The notes under the pieces were generated by a model. It made no database searches. It had not been told where the DNA came from and worked only from the letters and a program-made list of their open reading frames with translations. A DNA stretch of 64,000 bases from an uncultured Lachnospiraceae bacterium (lineage in GTDB: Bacteria > Bacillota > Clostridia > Lachnospirales > Lachnospiraceae), in the NCBI GenBank assembly GCA_947564645.1, contig CANOCU010000008.1, positions 17,354-81,353 of the forward strand, read 5' to 3'. Made by a program: the position numbers and the translations under genes. Shown here piece by piece: positions 27,891-37,553 of this stretch (the first letter of the stretch is position 1; each line of letters opens with the position of its first letter).

Positions 27891-28337
27891 ATGTTAAACG
27901 TCGGAAAAATTGAAGAAGGCTTTGTTCTGGATCACATCAAAGCCGGAAAAAGTCTCTCCATCTACCATCACCTGCAGTTGGACAAACTGGACTGTACCGT
28001 GGCGATCATCAAGAATGCCCGCAGCAATAAGATGGAGAAAAAGGATATCTTAAAGGTGGAATGCGATATCGACACCCTGAATCTGGATGTGCTGGCCTTT
28101 ATCGACCACAATATCACCGTCAACGTGATCAAGGACGGCAAGATCGTGGACAAGAAGGAACTGATCCTGCCTCGTGAGATCCGGAATGTTATCAAATGCC
28201 GCAATCCCCGCTGCATCACCTCCATCGAACAGGAGCTTCCTCATATTTTCGTCCTGGCCGATGAGGAGAAGGAAATCTATCGCTGTAAATATTGTGAAGA
28301 GAAGGCCGGAAAGTCCTCCTCCGCATGGTATCGCTGA
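27891..28337 (+). CDS. pyrI: Aspartate carbamoyltransferase regulatory subunit
   Basis: The 148-residue subunit binds nucleotides in its N-terminal half and carries the zinc site that docks to PyrB. Two cysteines are in CRNPRC and two in CKYC near the C-terminus. Length and layout are typical. AAAGGAATAC precedes the ATG. A strong terminator follows. Confidence 0.97.
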   Translation: MLNVGKIEEGFVLDHIKAGKSLSIYHHLQLDKLDCTVAIIKNARSNKMEKKDILKVECDIDTLNLDVLAFIDHNITVNVIKDGKIVDKKELILPREIRNVIKCRNPRCITSIEQELPHIFVLADEEKEIYRCKYCEEKAGKSSSAWYR

Positions 28338-28378
28338 CATATTACGTCTGGACGCCCTTATGCATGAGTGTATGAAAA

Positions 28379-28413
28379 ACACCATGAAAGCCGGTCGCTT
28401 TCATGGTGTCTTT
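28379..28413 (+). terminator. Terminator of pyrBI
   Basis: ACACCATGAAAGC pairs perfectly with GCTTTCATGGTGT around CGGTC, followed by CTTT. A 31-base repeat unit begins directly after it. Confidence 0.85.
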
Positions 28414-28414
28414 A

Positions 28415-28445
28415 TAACAATTCGGCCTCTGGCCTCATAGCTGCG
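28415..28445. repeat. Intergenic stem-forming repeat, copy 2
   Basis: This unit begins TAACAATTCGGCC and ends CATAGCTGCG, differing from the copy at 2289-2319 at five of 31 bases. Two of those differences (A to G and T to C) compensate within the inner stem. It separates the pyrBI terminator from the HD-GYP gene end. Confidence 0.55.
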
Positions 28446-28467
28446 TATTTCTTACGGTTCTTCTTTC

Positions 28468-29544
28468 CTACTCTTCCTTCTCGCCGGCCAGAACTACCGC
28501 CTCAAATTCGTCCTTAGCCTCCGTGAGACAAGACATCAGCCTGGGTGAAAAGGTACCGCACTCACCGTTCAGGATCATTTGATAAGCCACATCCGGTGTG
28601 AAGGCCGCCTTATATACCCGCTTATGTACCAGGGCATCGTATACATCCGCAACCGATACGATCTGTGCCGCAATCGGAATGTCCTCTCCCTGCAGATGAT
28701 CGGGATATCCTCTCCCGTCATATCTCTCATGATGGTGTCTGCAGATCTCGTAGCTGACTCTGCGGTATTCACCCTGCTGGATATCTCCCAGCATATCTAT
28801 GATCTCGCATCCTCTGGTCGTATGAGATTTCATCACTTCAAACTCTTCATTCGTCAGTTTACCGGGCTTTAACAGGATCCCGTCAGAGATCACAATCTTA
28901 CCTACGTCATGCAGTGCCGCCGCAGACGTAATGGTATTCACCATATTCTCATCCAGATTATATTCCGGATATGCCTTCGCCACATGCTTGGCCAGTATAT
29001 TCGTAAATGTCTTTACCCGTTTAACGTGATCGCCGGATTCCAGATTTCGGAACTCCACCACGTTACTCATAACGTCTATGATATTGTCATTCATATGACG
29101 CAGCTCTTCCGCCTGCTTTCGCAGAACCTGCGTCTGTATCTCTACCATTTCCTCCAGATGACGCTTATTGTAATACAGCTCGATCACATTGCTGGTACGC
29201 TGCTTTACAATATAAGCATCAAAAGGTTTCTTGATAATATCACTTGCCCCCAGGCGGTAAGCATCGCGCTCGATCTGTGTCGTTGCCTCGCCGGTGATCA
29301 GAAGCACCGGAATATTATCAATCCAGTTGCGCTTCTTCATCTCCTCCAACACTTCAACACCGTTCATAACAGGCATCACGACATCCAGAAGAACCACTGA
29401 AATCTCCTCCGGTTTGGCGGCAATGATATCAATCGCCTCTTTGCCGTTAGCTGCCTGAATCGTCTCATAATCATGAAACATCTCGCAAAGAATCTCTCTG
29501 TTAATATCTACGTCGTCGACAATCAGTATGGTTGATTTATTCAT
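28468..29544 (-). CDS. Response regulator with HD-GYP domain
   Basis: This protein of about 358 residues has an N-terminal receiver domain (TILIVDDVDINREIL, phosphoacceptor in VVLLDVVMPVMNG). A coiled linker joins it to an HD-GYP domain with HDVGKI and HHERYDGRGYP. HD-GYP proteins hydrolyse cyclic di-GMP, here in a phosphorylation-controlled way. No kinase gene is adjacent. The start at 29544 follows GAGAGG. It is followed on the same strand by the pyrBI region in opposite orientation, so it is probably a single-gene unit. Activity on other cyclic dinucleotides is possible. Confidence 0.92.
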   Translation of the reverse strand: MNKSTILIVDDVDINREILCEMFHDYETIQAANGKEAIDIIAAKPEEISVVLLDVVMPVMNGVEVLEEMKKRNWIDNIPVLLITGEATTQIERDAYRLGASDIIKKPFDAYIVKQRTSNVIELYYNKRHLEEMVEIQTQVLRKQAEELRHMNDNIIDVMSNVVEFRNLESGDHVKRVKTFTNILAKHVAKAYPEYNLDENMVNTITSAAALHDVGKIVISDGILLKPGKLTNEEFEVMKSHTTRGCEIIDMLGDIQQGEYRRVSYEICRHHHERYDGRGYPDHLQGEDIPIAAQIVSVADVYDALVHKRVYKAAFTPDVAYQMILNGECGTFSPRLMSCLTEAKDEFEAVVLAGEKEE

Positions 29545-29616
29545 GTTACCTCTCATTCCGATCTGCTACATTCTATTATTTTCTTTTGATAACAACTGTG
29601 ATTCATGACAATCGTT

Positions 29617-31707
29617 CTATACCTGGGCCACATCCTTCATGGAAAAACTCATTCTGCCCATCTTATCCTTACCGAGGCAGACAACTGTCACCTTATCACC
29701 CAGTGTCAGGACATCCTCCACATGATTGATCCTCTCTCTTGCGATCTTGGAGATGTGAACCATTCCTTCCTTACCGGGAGCAAACTCCACAAACGCGCCA
29801 AACTCCTTGATGCTGACCACCGTTCCCTTGAAGATCTGTCCCTCCTCGAAGTCCGTCACGATCGTCTTGATCATCTCCACGGCCTTATCCATCATGCTCT
29901 TATCCGTACCGCATACGGAAACCTGTCCGTCATCTGTAATATCGATCTTCACACCCGTACGGGCAATGATCTCATTGATCGTCTTACCACGCTGTCCTAC
30001 CACATCACCGATCTTCTCCGGATCGATCTGCACGGATATGATCTTCGGCGCATACGGTCCAACTTCCTTACGGGGAGCCGCGATAGCCGGCGCCATGCAG
30101 TTTGCCATGATAAACTCTCTCGCCTCACGGCATCTCGAGATCGCTCCTTCCACGATCGGTCTTGTAAGACCATGGATCTTGATATCCATCTGGATCGCGG
30201 TGATGCCCTCATGAGTACCCGTTACCTTAAAGTCCATATCCCCGAAGAAATCCTCCAGGCCCTGAATATCGGTGAGCAGCACGAAATCGTCATCCGTATC
30301 TCCTGTCACAAGACCGCAGGAAATACCCGCCACCATCTTCTTGATCGGCACGCCTGCCGCCATCAGAGACATACAGGAAGCACAGGTAGATGCCATAGAG
30401 GTCGAACCGTTGGACTCAAATGTCTCGGAGACCGTACGGATCGCATAGGGAAATTCCTCCTCGGAAGGCAGTACAGGAATCAGTGCCCTCTCCGCCAACG
30501 CGCCATGTCCGATCTCTCTGCGTCCCGGACCACGGCTGACTTTCGTCTCACCTACGGAATAAGACGGGAAATTATAGTGGTGCATATATCTCTTGCTTGT
30601 TATATTCTCATCCAGACCGTCCACTCTCTGTACTTCCGATAACGGCGCCAGGGTACATACATTACAGATCTGTGTCTGTCCGCGGGTAAACATGGCGGAA
30701 CCATGCACTCTGGGAATGATATCCACTTCCGCCGCAAGGGGTCTGATCTGGTCCAGCGCTCTGCCGTCCGGACGCTTGTGATCCTTTAAGATCATCTTGC
30801 GGACCGTCTTCTTCTGATACTGATATACCGCCTCGCCAAGCACTGCAAGATACTCCTCGTTCTCCGCAAACGCTTCCTCCAGCTTAGCCGTAACAGCCCT
30901 GATATTTTCTTCCCGCACCTGCTTCTCATCCGTGAAGACTGCCGTCTCCATCTCCTCAGGCGTAACGATCTTCTTCATATCCTCGAACATCTGCTCAGGG
31001 ATCGCACAGCTCTCATAGGTATGCTTCGGTTTGCCCACCTCGGCAACGATCTTATTGATGAACCCGATGAGCGTCTGATTTACCTCATGTGCCTTATAAA
31101 TTGCCTCCAGCACTCTGTTTTCAGGCACTTCATTTGCGCCCGCTTCGATCATCATCACTTTCTGCGCCGTAGAAGCAACGGTCATCTTCAGATCTCCCTT
31201 GTCCCACTGCTCCTGGGAAGGATTCACGATCAGCTCACCGTCCACCATTCCCATCTGTGTCATGGCACAGGGACCGTCAAACGGAATATCCGAAATACAG
31301 GTCGCAATCGCGGTTCCGATCATGGCCACCAACTCGGGACGACATGCAGGATCCACACTCATGACCATATTATTCAGGGTCACGTCGTTGCGGTAGTCCT
31401 TCGGGAACAGAGGCCGCATCGGTCTGTCGATCACACGGCTGGTAAGCACCGCATTCTCCGATGCCTTACCCTCTCTCTTATTAAAGCCGCCCGGAATCTT
31501 ACCCACGGAATACAGCTTCTCCTCGTACTCTACGCTGCAGGGGAAGAAATCAATTCCCTCTCTCGGCTTCTCGGATGCGGTGGCGGTAGACAATACCGTC
31601 GTCTCACCATACTGCATAAACGCACAGCCGTTTGCCTGTTTTCCCACTCTGCCGATATCCACGCGAAGGGTCCGGCCGGCCAGTTCCATTGTGTAACTCT
31701 TGTACAT
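29617..31707 (-). CDS. pnp: Polyribonucleotide nucleotidyltransferase (PNPase)
   Basis: PNPase degrades RNA 3' to 5' using phosphate. The 696-residue protein has two RNase PH domains joined by a helical linker, then KH (IISVQIDPEKIGDVVGQRGK) and S1 (GTVVSIKEFGAFVEF) domains. Phosphate-site residues are in TSTCAS-like SMASTCASCMSLMAAG. It is preceded by rpsO in the same direction, as in many bacteria. The 330-base gap between them contains a long stem-loop that could be a processing site. GGAGAG lies before the ATG. Confidence 0.98.
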   Translation of the reverse strand: MYKSYTMELAGRTLRVDIGRVGKQANGCAFMQYGETTVLSTATASEKPREGIDFFPCSVEYEEKLYSVGKIPGGFNKREGKASENAVLTSRVIDRPMRPLFPKDYRNDVTLNNMVMSVDPACRPELVAMIGTAIATCISDIPFDGPCAMTQMGMVDGELIVNPSQEQWDKGDLKMTVASTAQKVMMIEAGANEVPENRVLEAIYKAHEVNQTLIGFINKIVAEVGKPKHTYESCAIPEQMFEDMKKIVTPEEMETAVFTDEKQVREENIRAVTAKLEEAFAENEEYLAVLGEAVYQYQKKTVRKMILKDHKRPDGRALDQIRPLAAEVDIIPRVHGSAMFTRGQTQICNVCTLAPLSEVQRVDGLDENITSKRYMHHYNFPSYSVGETKVSRGPGRREIGHGALAERALIPVLPSEEEFPYAIRTVSETFESNGSTSMASTCASCMSLMAAGVPIKKMVAGISCGLVTGDTDDDFVLLTDIQGLEDFFGDMDFKVTGTHEGITAIQMDIKIHGLTRPIVEGAISRCREAREFIMANCMAPAIAAPRKEVGPYAPKIISVQIDPEKIGDVVGQRGKTINEIIARTGVKIDITDDGQVSVCGTDKSMMDKAVEMIKTIVTDFEEGQIFKGTVVSIKEFGAFVEFAPGKEGMVHISKIARERINHVEDVLTLGDKVTVVCLGKDKMGRMSFSMKDVAQV

Positions 31708-31879
31708 GATCTTCTCTCCTTTTCTGCTCTGCGGTCATTCCATTCGCAAAGCGATACTCCATGCCTCAGGTAGAAGACGCCGAAACTACAAATATCTGCA
31801 CAAACAAAACAGGCTGCACTCTGCTTTCTCTGCCTGGTTTATACTTATATTTGTGGTCTCGGATGCTTCTTCCACCCAT

Positions 31880-31978
31880 ACATTTGTTAACAGGTACCGT
31901 TCCTCGTCTCCGTTTCGCCTTATAAGTCTGCCTTACGGCAGACTCATTCTAAAACGGCTTTGAAAGAGGAACAAATGT
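31880..31978 (-). promoter_or_regulatory. Long stem-loop between rpsO and pnp (candidate RNase III processing site)
   Basis: About 99 bases of transcript can fold on themselves. The outer arms ACATTTGTTCCTC and GAGGAAC...ACAAATGT pair, then GCCGTTTT with AAACGG, and the tip is AGTCTGCC-GTAA-GGCAGACT. There is no T run, so it is not a simple terminator. In E. coli a comparable hairpin between rpsO and pnp is cut by RNase III and lets PNPase limit its own synthesis. A similar role is inferred here. The rest of the gap shows no gene. Confidence 0.55.
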
Positions 31979-32034
31979 GAAAAGACGAATGAAACTGGAC
32001 ATAATCCAGCCTTACATCCGCCTTCTGCCGTGTC

Positions 32035-32301
32035 TTATTTTCTAAGTCCAAGTCTCTCGATCAGAGCACGATATCTCTCGATATCCTTATCCTTCAGATA
32101 AGCAAGCAGGCCGCGTCTCTGACCAACCATCTTCAACAGACCACGTCTGGAATGATGATCCTTCGGATTTGCCTTCAGATGCTCTGTCAGCTCCTGGATC
32201 CTGGCTGTGAGAACCGCTACCTGTACTTCCGGTGATCCTGTATCGCCGGGTGTCCTCGCATATTCGTTGATAATTGCCGTTTTCTTTTCTTTCGAAATCA
32301 T
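32035..32301 (-). CDS. rpsO: Ribosomal protein S15
   Basis: The 88-residue protein is full length and typical ([40 protein letters not shown]). It binds 16S rRNA in the small-subunit platform. The start at 32301 follows AAAGGAG; an open frame extends nine codons upstream without a ribosome site. A clear promoter and a structured leader of about 115 bases precede it. Confidence 0.98.
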   Translation of the reverse strand: MISKEKKTAIINEYARTPGDTGSPEVQVAVLTARIQELTEHLKANPKDHHSRRGLLKMVGQRRGLLAYLKDKDIERYRALIERLGLRK

Positions 32302-32416
32302 ATTGTCTCCTTTCCTGTAAGGGCTCATCGTTCCTGCCGATACCCTTTAACCGCCAGACACCAAGATTGGGTTGGAGCCTCCCATCTCTGAGCGCCAGCT
32401 AAATTCTTTTCACACG
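32302..32416 (-). promoter_or_regulatory. rpsO leader, candidate S15 autoregulatory RNA
   Basis: The untranslated leader is long for a single ribosomal protein gene and contains possible stems: GGGTATCG with CGATGAGCCC just before the ribosome site, and GGGAGGCTCC upstream. S15 represses its own translation in several bacteria through unrelated leader structures. The assignment here is inference from position and foldability. Confidence 0.4.
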
Positions 32417-32422
32417 CTGTTT

Positions 32423-32451
32423 ATTCTAACATACAAAGCAGCTCTTGTAAA
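32423..32451 (-). promoter_or_regulatory. Promoter of rpsO
   Basis: TTTACA, 17 bases, TAGAAT on the minus strand, starting just past the stop codon of the NlpC/P60 gene. Confidence 0.82.
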
Positions 32452-32455
32452 GAGT

Positions 32456-33655
32456 TTAATCATGCAATATCCTGACGGCCTTGACCGGACTTCTGTAAGA
32501 AACATTGGATATACGGATCCCCGTCTTAGGATTACTTGCATGGATAACCTGTCCGCCGCCGATATAGATCGCCACATGGTTGATCGATCTGCCATTGCCA
32601 TAGAAGATCAGATCTCCCGGCTGCGCCTCCGAAACCTTGATCGTGGTACCGCTGCCTGCCTGCGCCACGGAGGAGTGCGGCAGGCTGATGCCGTACTTTT
32701 TGAAAATACTCAGCACATATCCGGAACAATCCGCCCCCCTGGTAAGGCTTGTCCCGCCCCATACATAGGGATTTCCCAGAAATTCCTTCGCGTACTGGCA
32801 CAGATCGACCCGCACGTCCGATACGCCCTGGCCATAGAAAAGTTCCGTCATGGTAATGGCTGTCCCCAGCTCGGCGCTGACTTCCACATACTGCGCAGAG
32901 ACGAATACTTCCTCATCATCCAGATAGACTCTGACCCAGTCGCCCTCTACGTCTGCAACCTCCAGTTCTTCTCCATTTGGCACCAGCGTGATCACTTCCG
33001 AGTCCGTATTGGCCTCTGCCCTCACCTTCAGGCTGTCGGTCGTAACCTTCGCCATCGTCACCGCCAGCTCTTCCGCTCTCCGCTTGGCGGCAATCCCTGT
33101 CAGAAGATATTCCTGACTGACATACCCCTCCACCTTGCCGGATTTGATATGCGCCCATGTATCGTCGCTGTCCAACACCTCACAGGCGGCATCCCTTGGC
33201 AGCTTTCCTACCAGTTTGCCGTCTTCCGCCGCAGCAGCACGGACATTCAGATTATTATCCACATTGGCTATGCCCAGATTGGTATAACCCCAGTTGGCAT
33301 TCTTAGCCTTCTCATAAGCCCTGGCGTATTCTTCCTCCGTCTTGGAGGCTTCCAGGATCACACTGGAACCGATGGACTCTCCCAGAATATCCTGTAAGGC
33401 GCTTTCCCGCCTGCCTGTATCTTCTTCCTCTGCCGAATCCGCTTCCGGCTGCCCGTCCCCGGTTTCCTGATCCGTACCCTGTCCGGCTTCCGTATCCCCG
33501 TCGGCCGGCTGGTCCGGATCTCCTGTCGTTCCCGGGATTTCACAATTTATCGTCCCTATCGGTAAAAGATCCGGAAGAGACGCCGCCCGGGTGTGAAGCG
33601 GCGCAAGCGCCAGAATACACCCCGCCAGCAGTAAAATGATCTCTTTTCTTTTCAT
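32456..33655 (-). CDS. Secreted SH3b - NlpC/P60 peptidoglycan endopeptidase
   Basis: The 399-residue protein has a signal peptide (IILLLAGCILALAPLHTRA), an acidic Glu/Asp/Gly-rich linker and two SH3b wall-binding domains (NLNVRAAAAEDGKLVGKLP, SLKVRAEANTDSEVITLVP). The C-terminal NlpC/P60 domain has its catalytic cysteine in GADCSGYVLSIF and its histidine in NHVAIYIG. It should cut stem peptides of peptidoglycan during growth or separation. The ribosome site is before 33655. It lies upstream of rpsO but has separate transcription, since rpsO has its own promoter. Confidence 0.95.
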   Translation of the reverse strand: MKRKEIILLLAGCILALAPLHTRAASLPDLLPIGTINCEIPGTTGDPDQPADGDTEAGQGTDQETGDGQPEADSAEEEDTGRRESALQDILGESIGSSVILEASKTEEEYARAYEKAKNANWGYTNLGIANVDNNLNVRAAAAEDGKLVGKLPRDAACEVLDSDDTWAHIKSGKVEGYVSQEYLLTGIAAKRRAEELAVTMAKVTTDSLKVRAEANTDSEVITLVPNGEELEVADVEGDWVRVYLDDEEVFVSAQYVEVSAELGTAITMTELFYGQGVSDVRVDLCQYAKEFLGNPYVWGGTSLTRGADCSGYVLSIFKKYGISLPHSSVAQAGSGTTIKVSEAQPGDLIFYGNGRSINHVAIYIGGGQVIHASNPKTGIRISNVSYRSPVKAVRILHD

Positions 33656-33847
33656 GCTGTCATATTCCTCTCATCATAACCTGTTACACTCGACCTTCCA
33701 TGCCGCGACCCGCTGTGCACTCCAACAGGAATCTTGCAACATATTACGCACATCTCGCATACAGTTCATAATTCGTAACATTTCTGTAACAATTCCGAGG
33801 TTATTATAACAGCAGAATAAGCATCTGTCAAATGGCTATTTTCACCA

Positions 33848-35488
33848 TCATGCACTCATCTCTTCTCCATAAGAATTGGAAAAGGCAATGTTGACCGCAT
33901 GATCCCCGACTCTCTCCAGACCGGATATGATGTCCGAATACAGGGCCCCCGCTTCCGGAGAACATTCATTATTGGACAGCCTTTCGATATGCTTTTGCTG
34001 TAATTCCTTCTCTTTCTCGTCAATCGCCTCTTCAAGATGCAGGACATCTTCCATATGTTCTTCCGTGCTCTTGACAAACATCTCCAGCGAGAATCGAAGC
34101 AGCGTGTTGACCATGTCAAGCATCTCTCCAAGCTCTCTTTGCGCATCCTTCGAGAAACTTACACCGGTCTCTATCCTGCGCACGGCGGCCTCCGCGATGT
34201 TCTCTGCATGGTCACCGATCCTCTCGATATCATTCACCACATGGAACAGTGCACCGATATTCTTCAAGTCCTCGATCGGCAGCGTCGTCTGGTTGATCTT
34301 AACCAGATAATTCGTGATGGCATGGCTGAGGAAATCGATATTCTTCTCCACTTCCCTTACCTCTTCGATCTCGTCCGGATCCAGCGTCATCAAAACGTTC
34401 ATGGCCCGGTTTAGGTTCTCGTCAGCCAAAGACGCCATACGATCCAGTTCCTTGATCGCCTCCACCACTGCCGTAGCGGGATTTAAGACCGACTTCTCCC
34501 CGATATATTTCAACTGATAACTGTCTCTGTATCCCACCTTCTTGTCGTCGCCGGGAACAAACAGATAAGTCAGCTTTACAATACCCTGAATAAAAGGCAT
34601 CATGATGATCACCTGGAAAACCTTGATCGCAATATGTGCGTATGCGACAACACGCCCAAGATTGTTTCCTGTCACATAGATCAGCAGTTCCACAATCTCA
34701 TGCACGCACAGCATAAAGATAAAATAGACAATGATCGTACCGATCACATTAAAAATCAAATGAATGGATGCCGCTCTCTTGGCATCCTTCTTACCGCTCA
34801 GCGAAGCCAGCAGGGCGGAAGTACAGGCCCCGATATTACAGCCAAGTATAATATACATACAGATATCCATACCCATCAGCCCCTGATTGGCAAGCAGGAC
34901 CATGATACTGACAGTGACGGATGAACTCTGGATGATCGCCGTCAGAACTGCTCCCAGAATCACCGCAAGGATCGGCGTCTGCAAAGATGCAAACATATGT
35001 AAGACTGCCGGAGAATCCTTCATCCCCGCCATAGCGCCCGACATGGTGCTCAGCCCCATAAACAGGACGCCGAAGCCGATGATAACTTCTCCCCAGCGCG
35101 ACAGCTTCTGCTTCTTACAGAACATAACGATCAGCACACCTGCCAGTAAAATGACCGGTGCTGCCTTCTCAAGCTTGAAGGAAACAAGAAGCGCCGTCAC
35201 GGTCGTACCGATATTCGCCCCGAAAATAACGCCTGCCGCCTGTGTCAAAGTCATCAGACCGGAGTTAACGAAGCTGACTACCATGACCGTACATGCAGAT
35301 GAAGACTGAATCACCGCCGTAAAGAAAATACCTACCAGAATACCTGTAAACCTGTTCGTCGTCAGCCGCTCCAGGATTCCTCTTAGTTTTGCCCCGGCAA
35401 CTTTCTCGATACTGTCGCTCATGATACGCATACCGTACAAGAACAGACCAAGGCCGCCTGCCATGGAAAGAATGATTGTTGGATTCAT
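33848..35488 (-). CDS. Na/Pi cotransporter family protein with PhoU-like tail
   Basis: The N-terminal 310 residues hold two inverted repeats of the NptA type (FFTAVIQSSSACTVMVVSF and AVLTAIIQSSSVTVSIMVLL) within eight or more membrane segments. The C-terminal 200 residues are helical and PhoU-like (AITNYLVKINQTTLPIEDL). It probably moves phosphate across the membrane with sodium; the direction is not settled for this family. The start is fixed at 35488 because the promoter lies at 35541-35569, inside the longer open frame that would start at 35575. Confidence 0.92.
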   Translation of the reverse strand: MNPTIILSMAGGLGLFLYGMRIMSDSIEKVAGAKLRGILERLTTNRFTGILVGIFFTAVIQSSSACTVMVVSFVNSGLMTLTQAAGVIFGANIGTTVTALLVSFKLEKAAPVILLAGVLIVMFCKKQKLSRWGEVIIGFGVLFMGLSTMSGAMAGMKDSPAVLHMFASLQTPILAVILGAVLTAIIQSSSVTVSIMVLLANQGLMGMDICMYIILGCNIGACTSALLASLSGKKDAKRAASIHLIFNVIGTIIVYFIFMLCVHEIVELLIYVTGNNLGRVVAYAHIAIKVFQVIIMMPFIQGIVKLTYLFVPGDDKKVGYRDSYQLKYIGEKSVLNPATAVVEAIKELDRMASLADENLNRAMNVLMTLDPDEIEEVREVEKNIDFLSHAITNYLVKINQTTLPIEDLKNIGALFHVVNDIERIGDHAENIAEAAVRRIETGVSFSKDAQRELGEMLDMVNTLLRFSLEMFVKSTEEHMEDVLHLEEAIDEKEKELQQKHIERLSNNECSPEAGALYSDIISGLERVGDHAVNIAFSNSYGEEMSA

Positions 35489-35540
35489 CTGTATAAGCTT
35501 CCCTTCCTGTATCTTCTCAGTCAAATACCCAGTTATTTCT

Positions 35541-35569
35541 ATTCTATCGAAAATATAGTATACTGGCAA
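35541..35569 (-). promoter_or_regulatory. Promoter of the Na/Pi cotransporter gene
   Basis: TTGCCA, 17 bases, TAGAAT on the minus strand. It excludes the longer upstream start of the transporter gene. Confidence 0.83.
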
Positions 35570-35619
35570 GCCCATCCGTTACAAAAAGTTCACAAAAAAT
35601 ACATAAAAAGACAATATTT

Positions 35620-36534
35620 CTATCCCCTGTAGAGCTCCCCTGCCGCAATATCCCGCATCATTTGTGCCTTAAGAGTCTCTACGCTGTCAAATTTCATTTC
35701 CGGTCTCCGAAAAGCCAGAAGCTTTACGACAATCTCCCTGCCATAAATATCACCCGCAAAATCATATAGATAAGTCTCCACACCCATCACCCTATTATCA
35801 CTCACCGTCGGCTTACAGCCAACATTGGATATTCCCTTATATTCCCTGCCGTCTACCACGGCTCTGGAATAATATACTCCGTTTGGCGGCAGAAGCTTGT
35901 CCGGCTCCGGTATCAGGTTCGCAGTCGGCATACCGATGGTCCGCCCCAGCTTCTTTCCATGATCGACATGCCCTGTTACACTGTACGGCGCCCCTAGCAT
36001 ATGCGCTGCCTCTTCCATGCGTCCCTGCCCGACTGCTTCCCGCACCCTTGTAGAACTGACCACCTCTCCCGCTGCCATGACCTTATCGATCAGTTCCACC
36101 TCATATCCGTGTTCCCCGGCAAATCGGGCAAGCGTCTCATGGTTGCCGGCTCCCCTCTTCCCAAAGGACAAATCGGGACCGGCACAGATATAGGATGCCC
36201 GCATCTGGCTTGCCAGAAATCTGTGCACAAACTCTTCCGGTTCCGTGGCTGCAGTCACTGCATTCAGGGGAAACTCGATCAATACATCCACACCCATCCG
36301 AGCGAAGATCCTCCTCTTTTCCTCCCTGGTCGTCAATTCCTTTGCCTCCCCGCCGAAAAAGGCCGCCGCCGACATATCAAAAGTAAACACGGTGGCAAGA
36401 AGCCCTCTGTCCTTCTGCTCTATGATCTTACGGATCAACGCCTGATGTCCCAAATGCACGCCGTCAAATTTACCAATGGCGACTGCGCTGTTCCTGTCCA
36501 GCCTGAATATAGTTGTCTGTTCAATGATCTGCAT
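35620..36534 (-). CDS. ribF: Bifunctional riboflavin kinase / FAD synthetase
   Basis: RibF converts riboflavin to FMN and then FAD. The N-terminal nucleotidyltransferase domain shows VAIGKFDGVHLGHQALI and ISSTRVRE-like VVSSTRVREAV. The C-terminal kinase domain shows GRTIGMPTANL and GVYYSRAVVDG. Length is normal. The start at 36534 is preferred over one five codons upstream, though the ribosome site is weak. It is the last gene of the rimP-nusA-infB operon, directly after truB. Confidence 0.96.
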   Translation of the reverse strand: MQIIEQTTIFRLDRNSAVAIGKFDGVHLGHQALIRKIIEQKDRGLLATVFTFDMSAAAFFGGEAKELTTREEKRRIFARMGVDVLIEFPLNAVTAATEPEEFVHRFLASQMRASYICAGPDLSFGKRGAGNHETLARFAGEHGYEVELIDKVMAAGEVVSSTRVREAVGQGRMEEAAHMLGAPYSVTGHVDHGKKLGRTIGMPTANLIPEPDKLLPPNGVYYSRAVVDGREYKGISNVGCKPTVSDNRVMGVETYLYDFAGDIYGREIVVKLLAFRRPEMKFDSVETLKAQMMRDIAAGELYRG

Positions 36535-36569
36535 AACTGTCCTGTTCACTCCATGAAACTTTTTTCGTA

Positions 36570-37493
36570 TTATTTTCCATCTTTCTGAAAGAAGATCCTG
36601 ACCGGTTTAATAACATCTGCTTCTTTATGATACCGGTAGATTCCATAGAATCTCCCTTCTTCATCATATACCCTGATCTTCTCCTTATCCGCATAACACA
36701 CCTGCCCCAACAGGCATTCCCTGCGGAGCGCATTGCCATTCTCCGCCAGTCTCCTGCCGTACGCCGACACAATGACCGCCTGCTCCTTCTCAAATACGGC
36801 ATCCGGCTTGATTATAACATCCGATATTTTATCTTGGTCGCGCAGCCTCTCGATCTGTGCAAGCGTCAGGGCATCCTCTATACCGAAAATTCCCACCCGG
36901 CTCCGGACAAGCGACTCCATGGCGGCGCCGCAGCCAAGTCTCTCTCCTATGTCATGGCACAACGTTCTGATATAAGTACCCTTGGAACAGACTACCCGCA
37001 TTGTCACCTTGGGCAATTCCATTTTCCGGATCTCGATCTCCTTTATCTGCACTCTTCTTGGCTTGCGCTCCACCTCTTTACCGGCTCTCGCCAGCTCATA
37101 CAATTTCTTCCCGCCGACCTTCAGGGCCGAATACATGGGCGGGATCTGGTCATACTCTCCCAGAAATTCCATGATCGCAGTCCTTACGTTTTCTTCCGTC
37201 AAAGAAGCGGTCAGCCCGGGCGCGCACTTCTTTACCACCTGACCGGTCATATCCTGGGTATCCGTGACCACCCCCAGATAAAGTACCGCCACATATTCTT
37301 TGTCCCAGTCAGTTAACATGTCACACAATTTTGTGCCCGAACCCAAACATACAGGAAGCACGCCGACCGCTTCGGGATCGAGTGTTCCTGTATGTCCGAT
37401 CTTCTTCATCTTACAGATACCACGGAGTCTGGCCACCACATCATGCGATGTGTAGCCCGCCTCCTTATATACATTCATAATTCCGTTATACAT
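36570..37493 (-). CDS. truB: tRNA pseudouridine-55 synthase
   Basis: TruB makes pseudouridine at position 55 of tRNA. The start motif [19 protein letters not shown] and the catalytic [16 protein letters not shown] are clear, and the C-terminus forms a PUA-like domain. The start at 37493 matches the family length; in-frame upstream codons exist. The position between the nrnA-like gene and ribF is the usual one. Confidence 0.97.
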   Translation of the reverse strand: MYNGIMNVYKEAGYTSHDVVARLRGICKMKKIGHTGTLDPEAVGVLPVCLGSGTKLCDMLTDWDKEYVAVLYLGVVTDTQDMTGQVVKKCAPGLTASLTEENVRTAIMEFLGEYDQIPPMYSALKVGGKKLYELARAGKEVERKPRRVQIKEIEIRKMELPKVTMRVVCSKGTYIRTLCHDIGERLGCGAAMESLVRSRVGIFGIEDALTLAQIERLRDQDKISDVIIKPDAVFEKEQAVIVSAYGRRLAENGNALRRECLLGQVCYADKEKIRVYDEEGRFYGIYRYHKEADVIKPVRIFFQKDGK

Positions 37494-37553
37494 GATCCTC
37501 CTCATAAACCATCTCATAATCCATCTCAGGATGTCCGGAGCAGAAGCTTCAGA

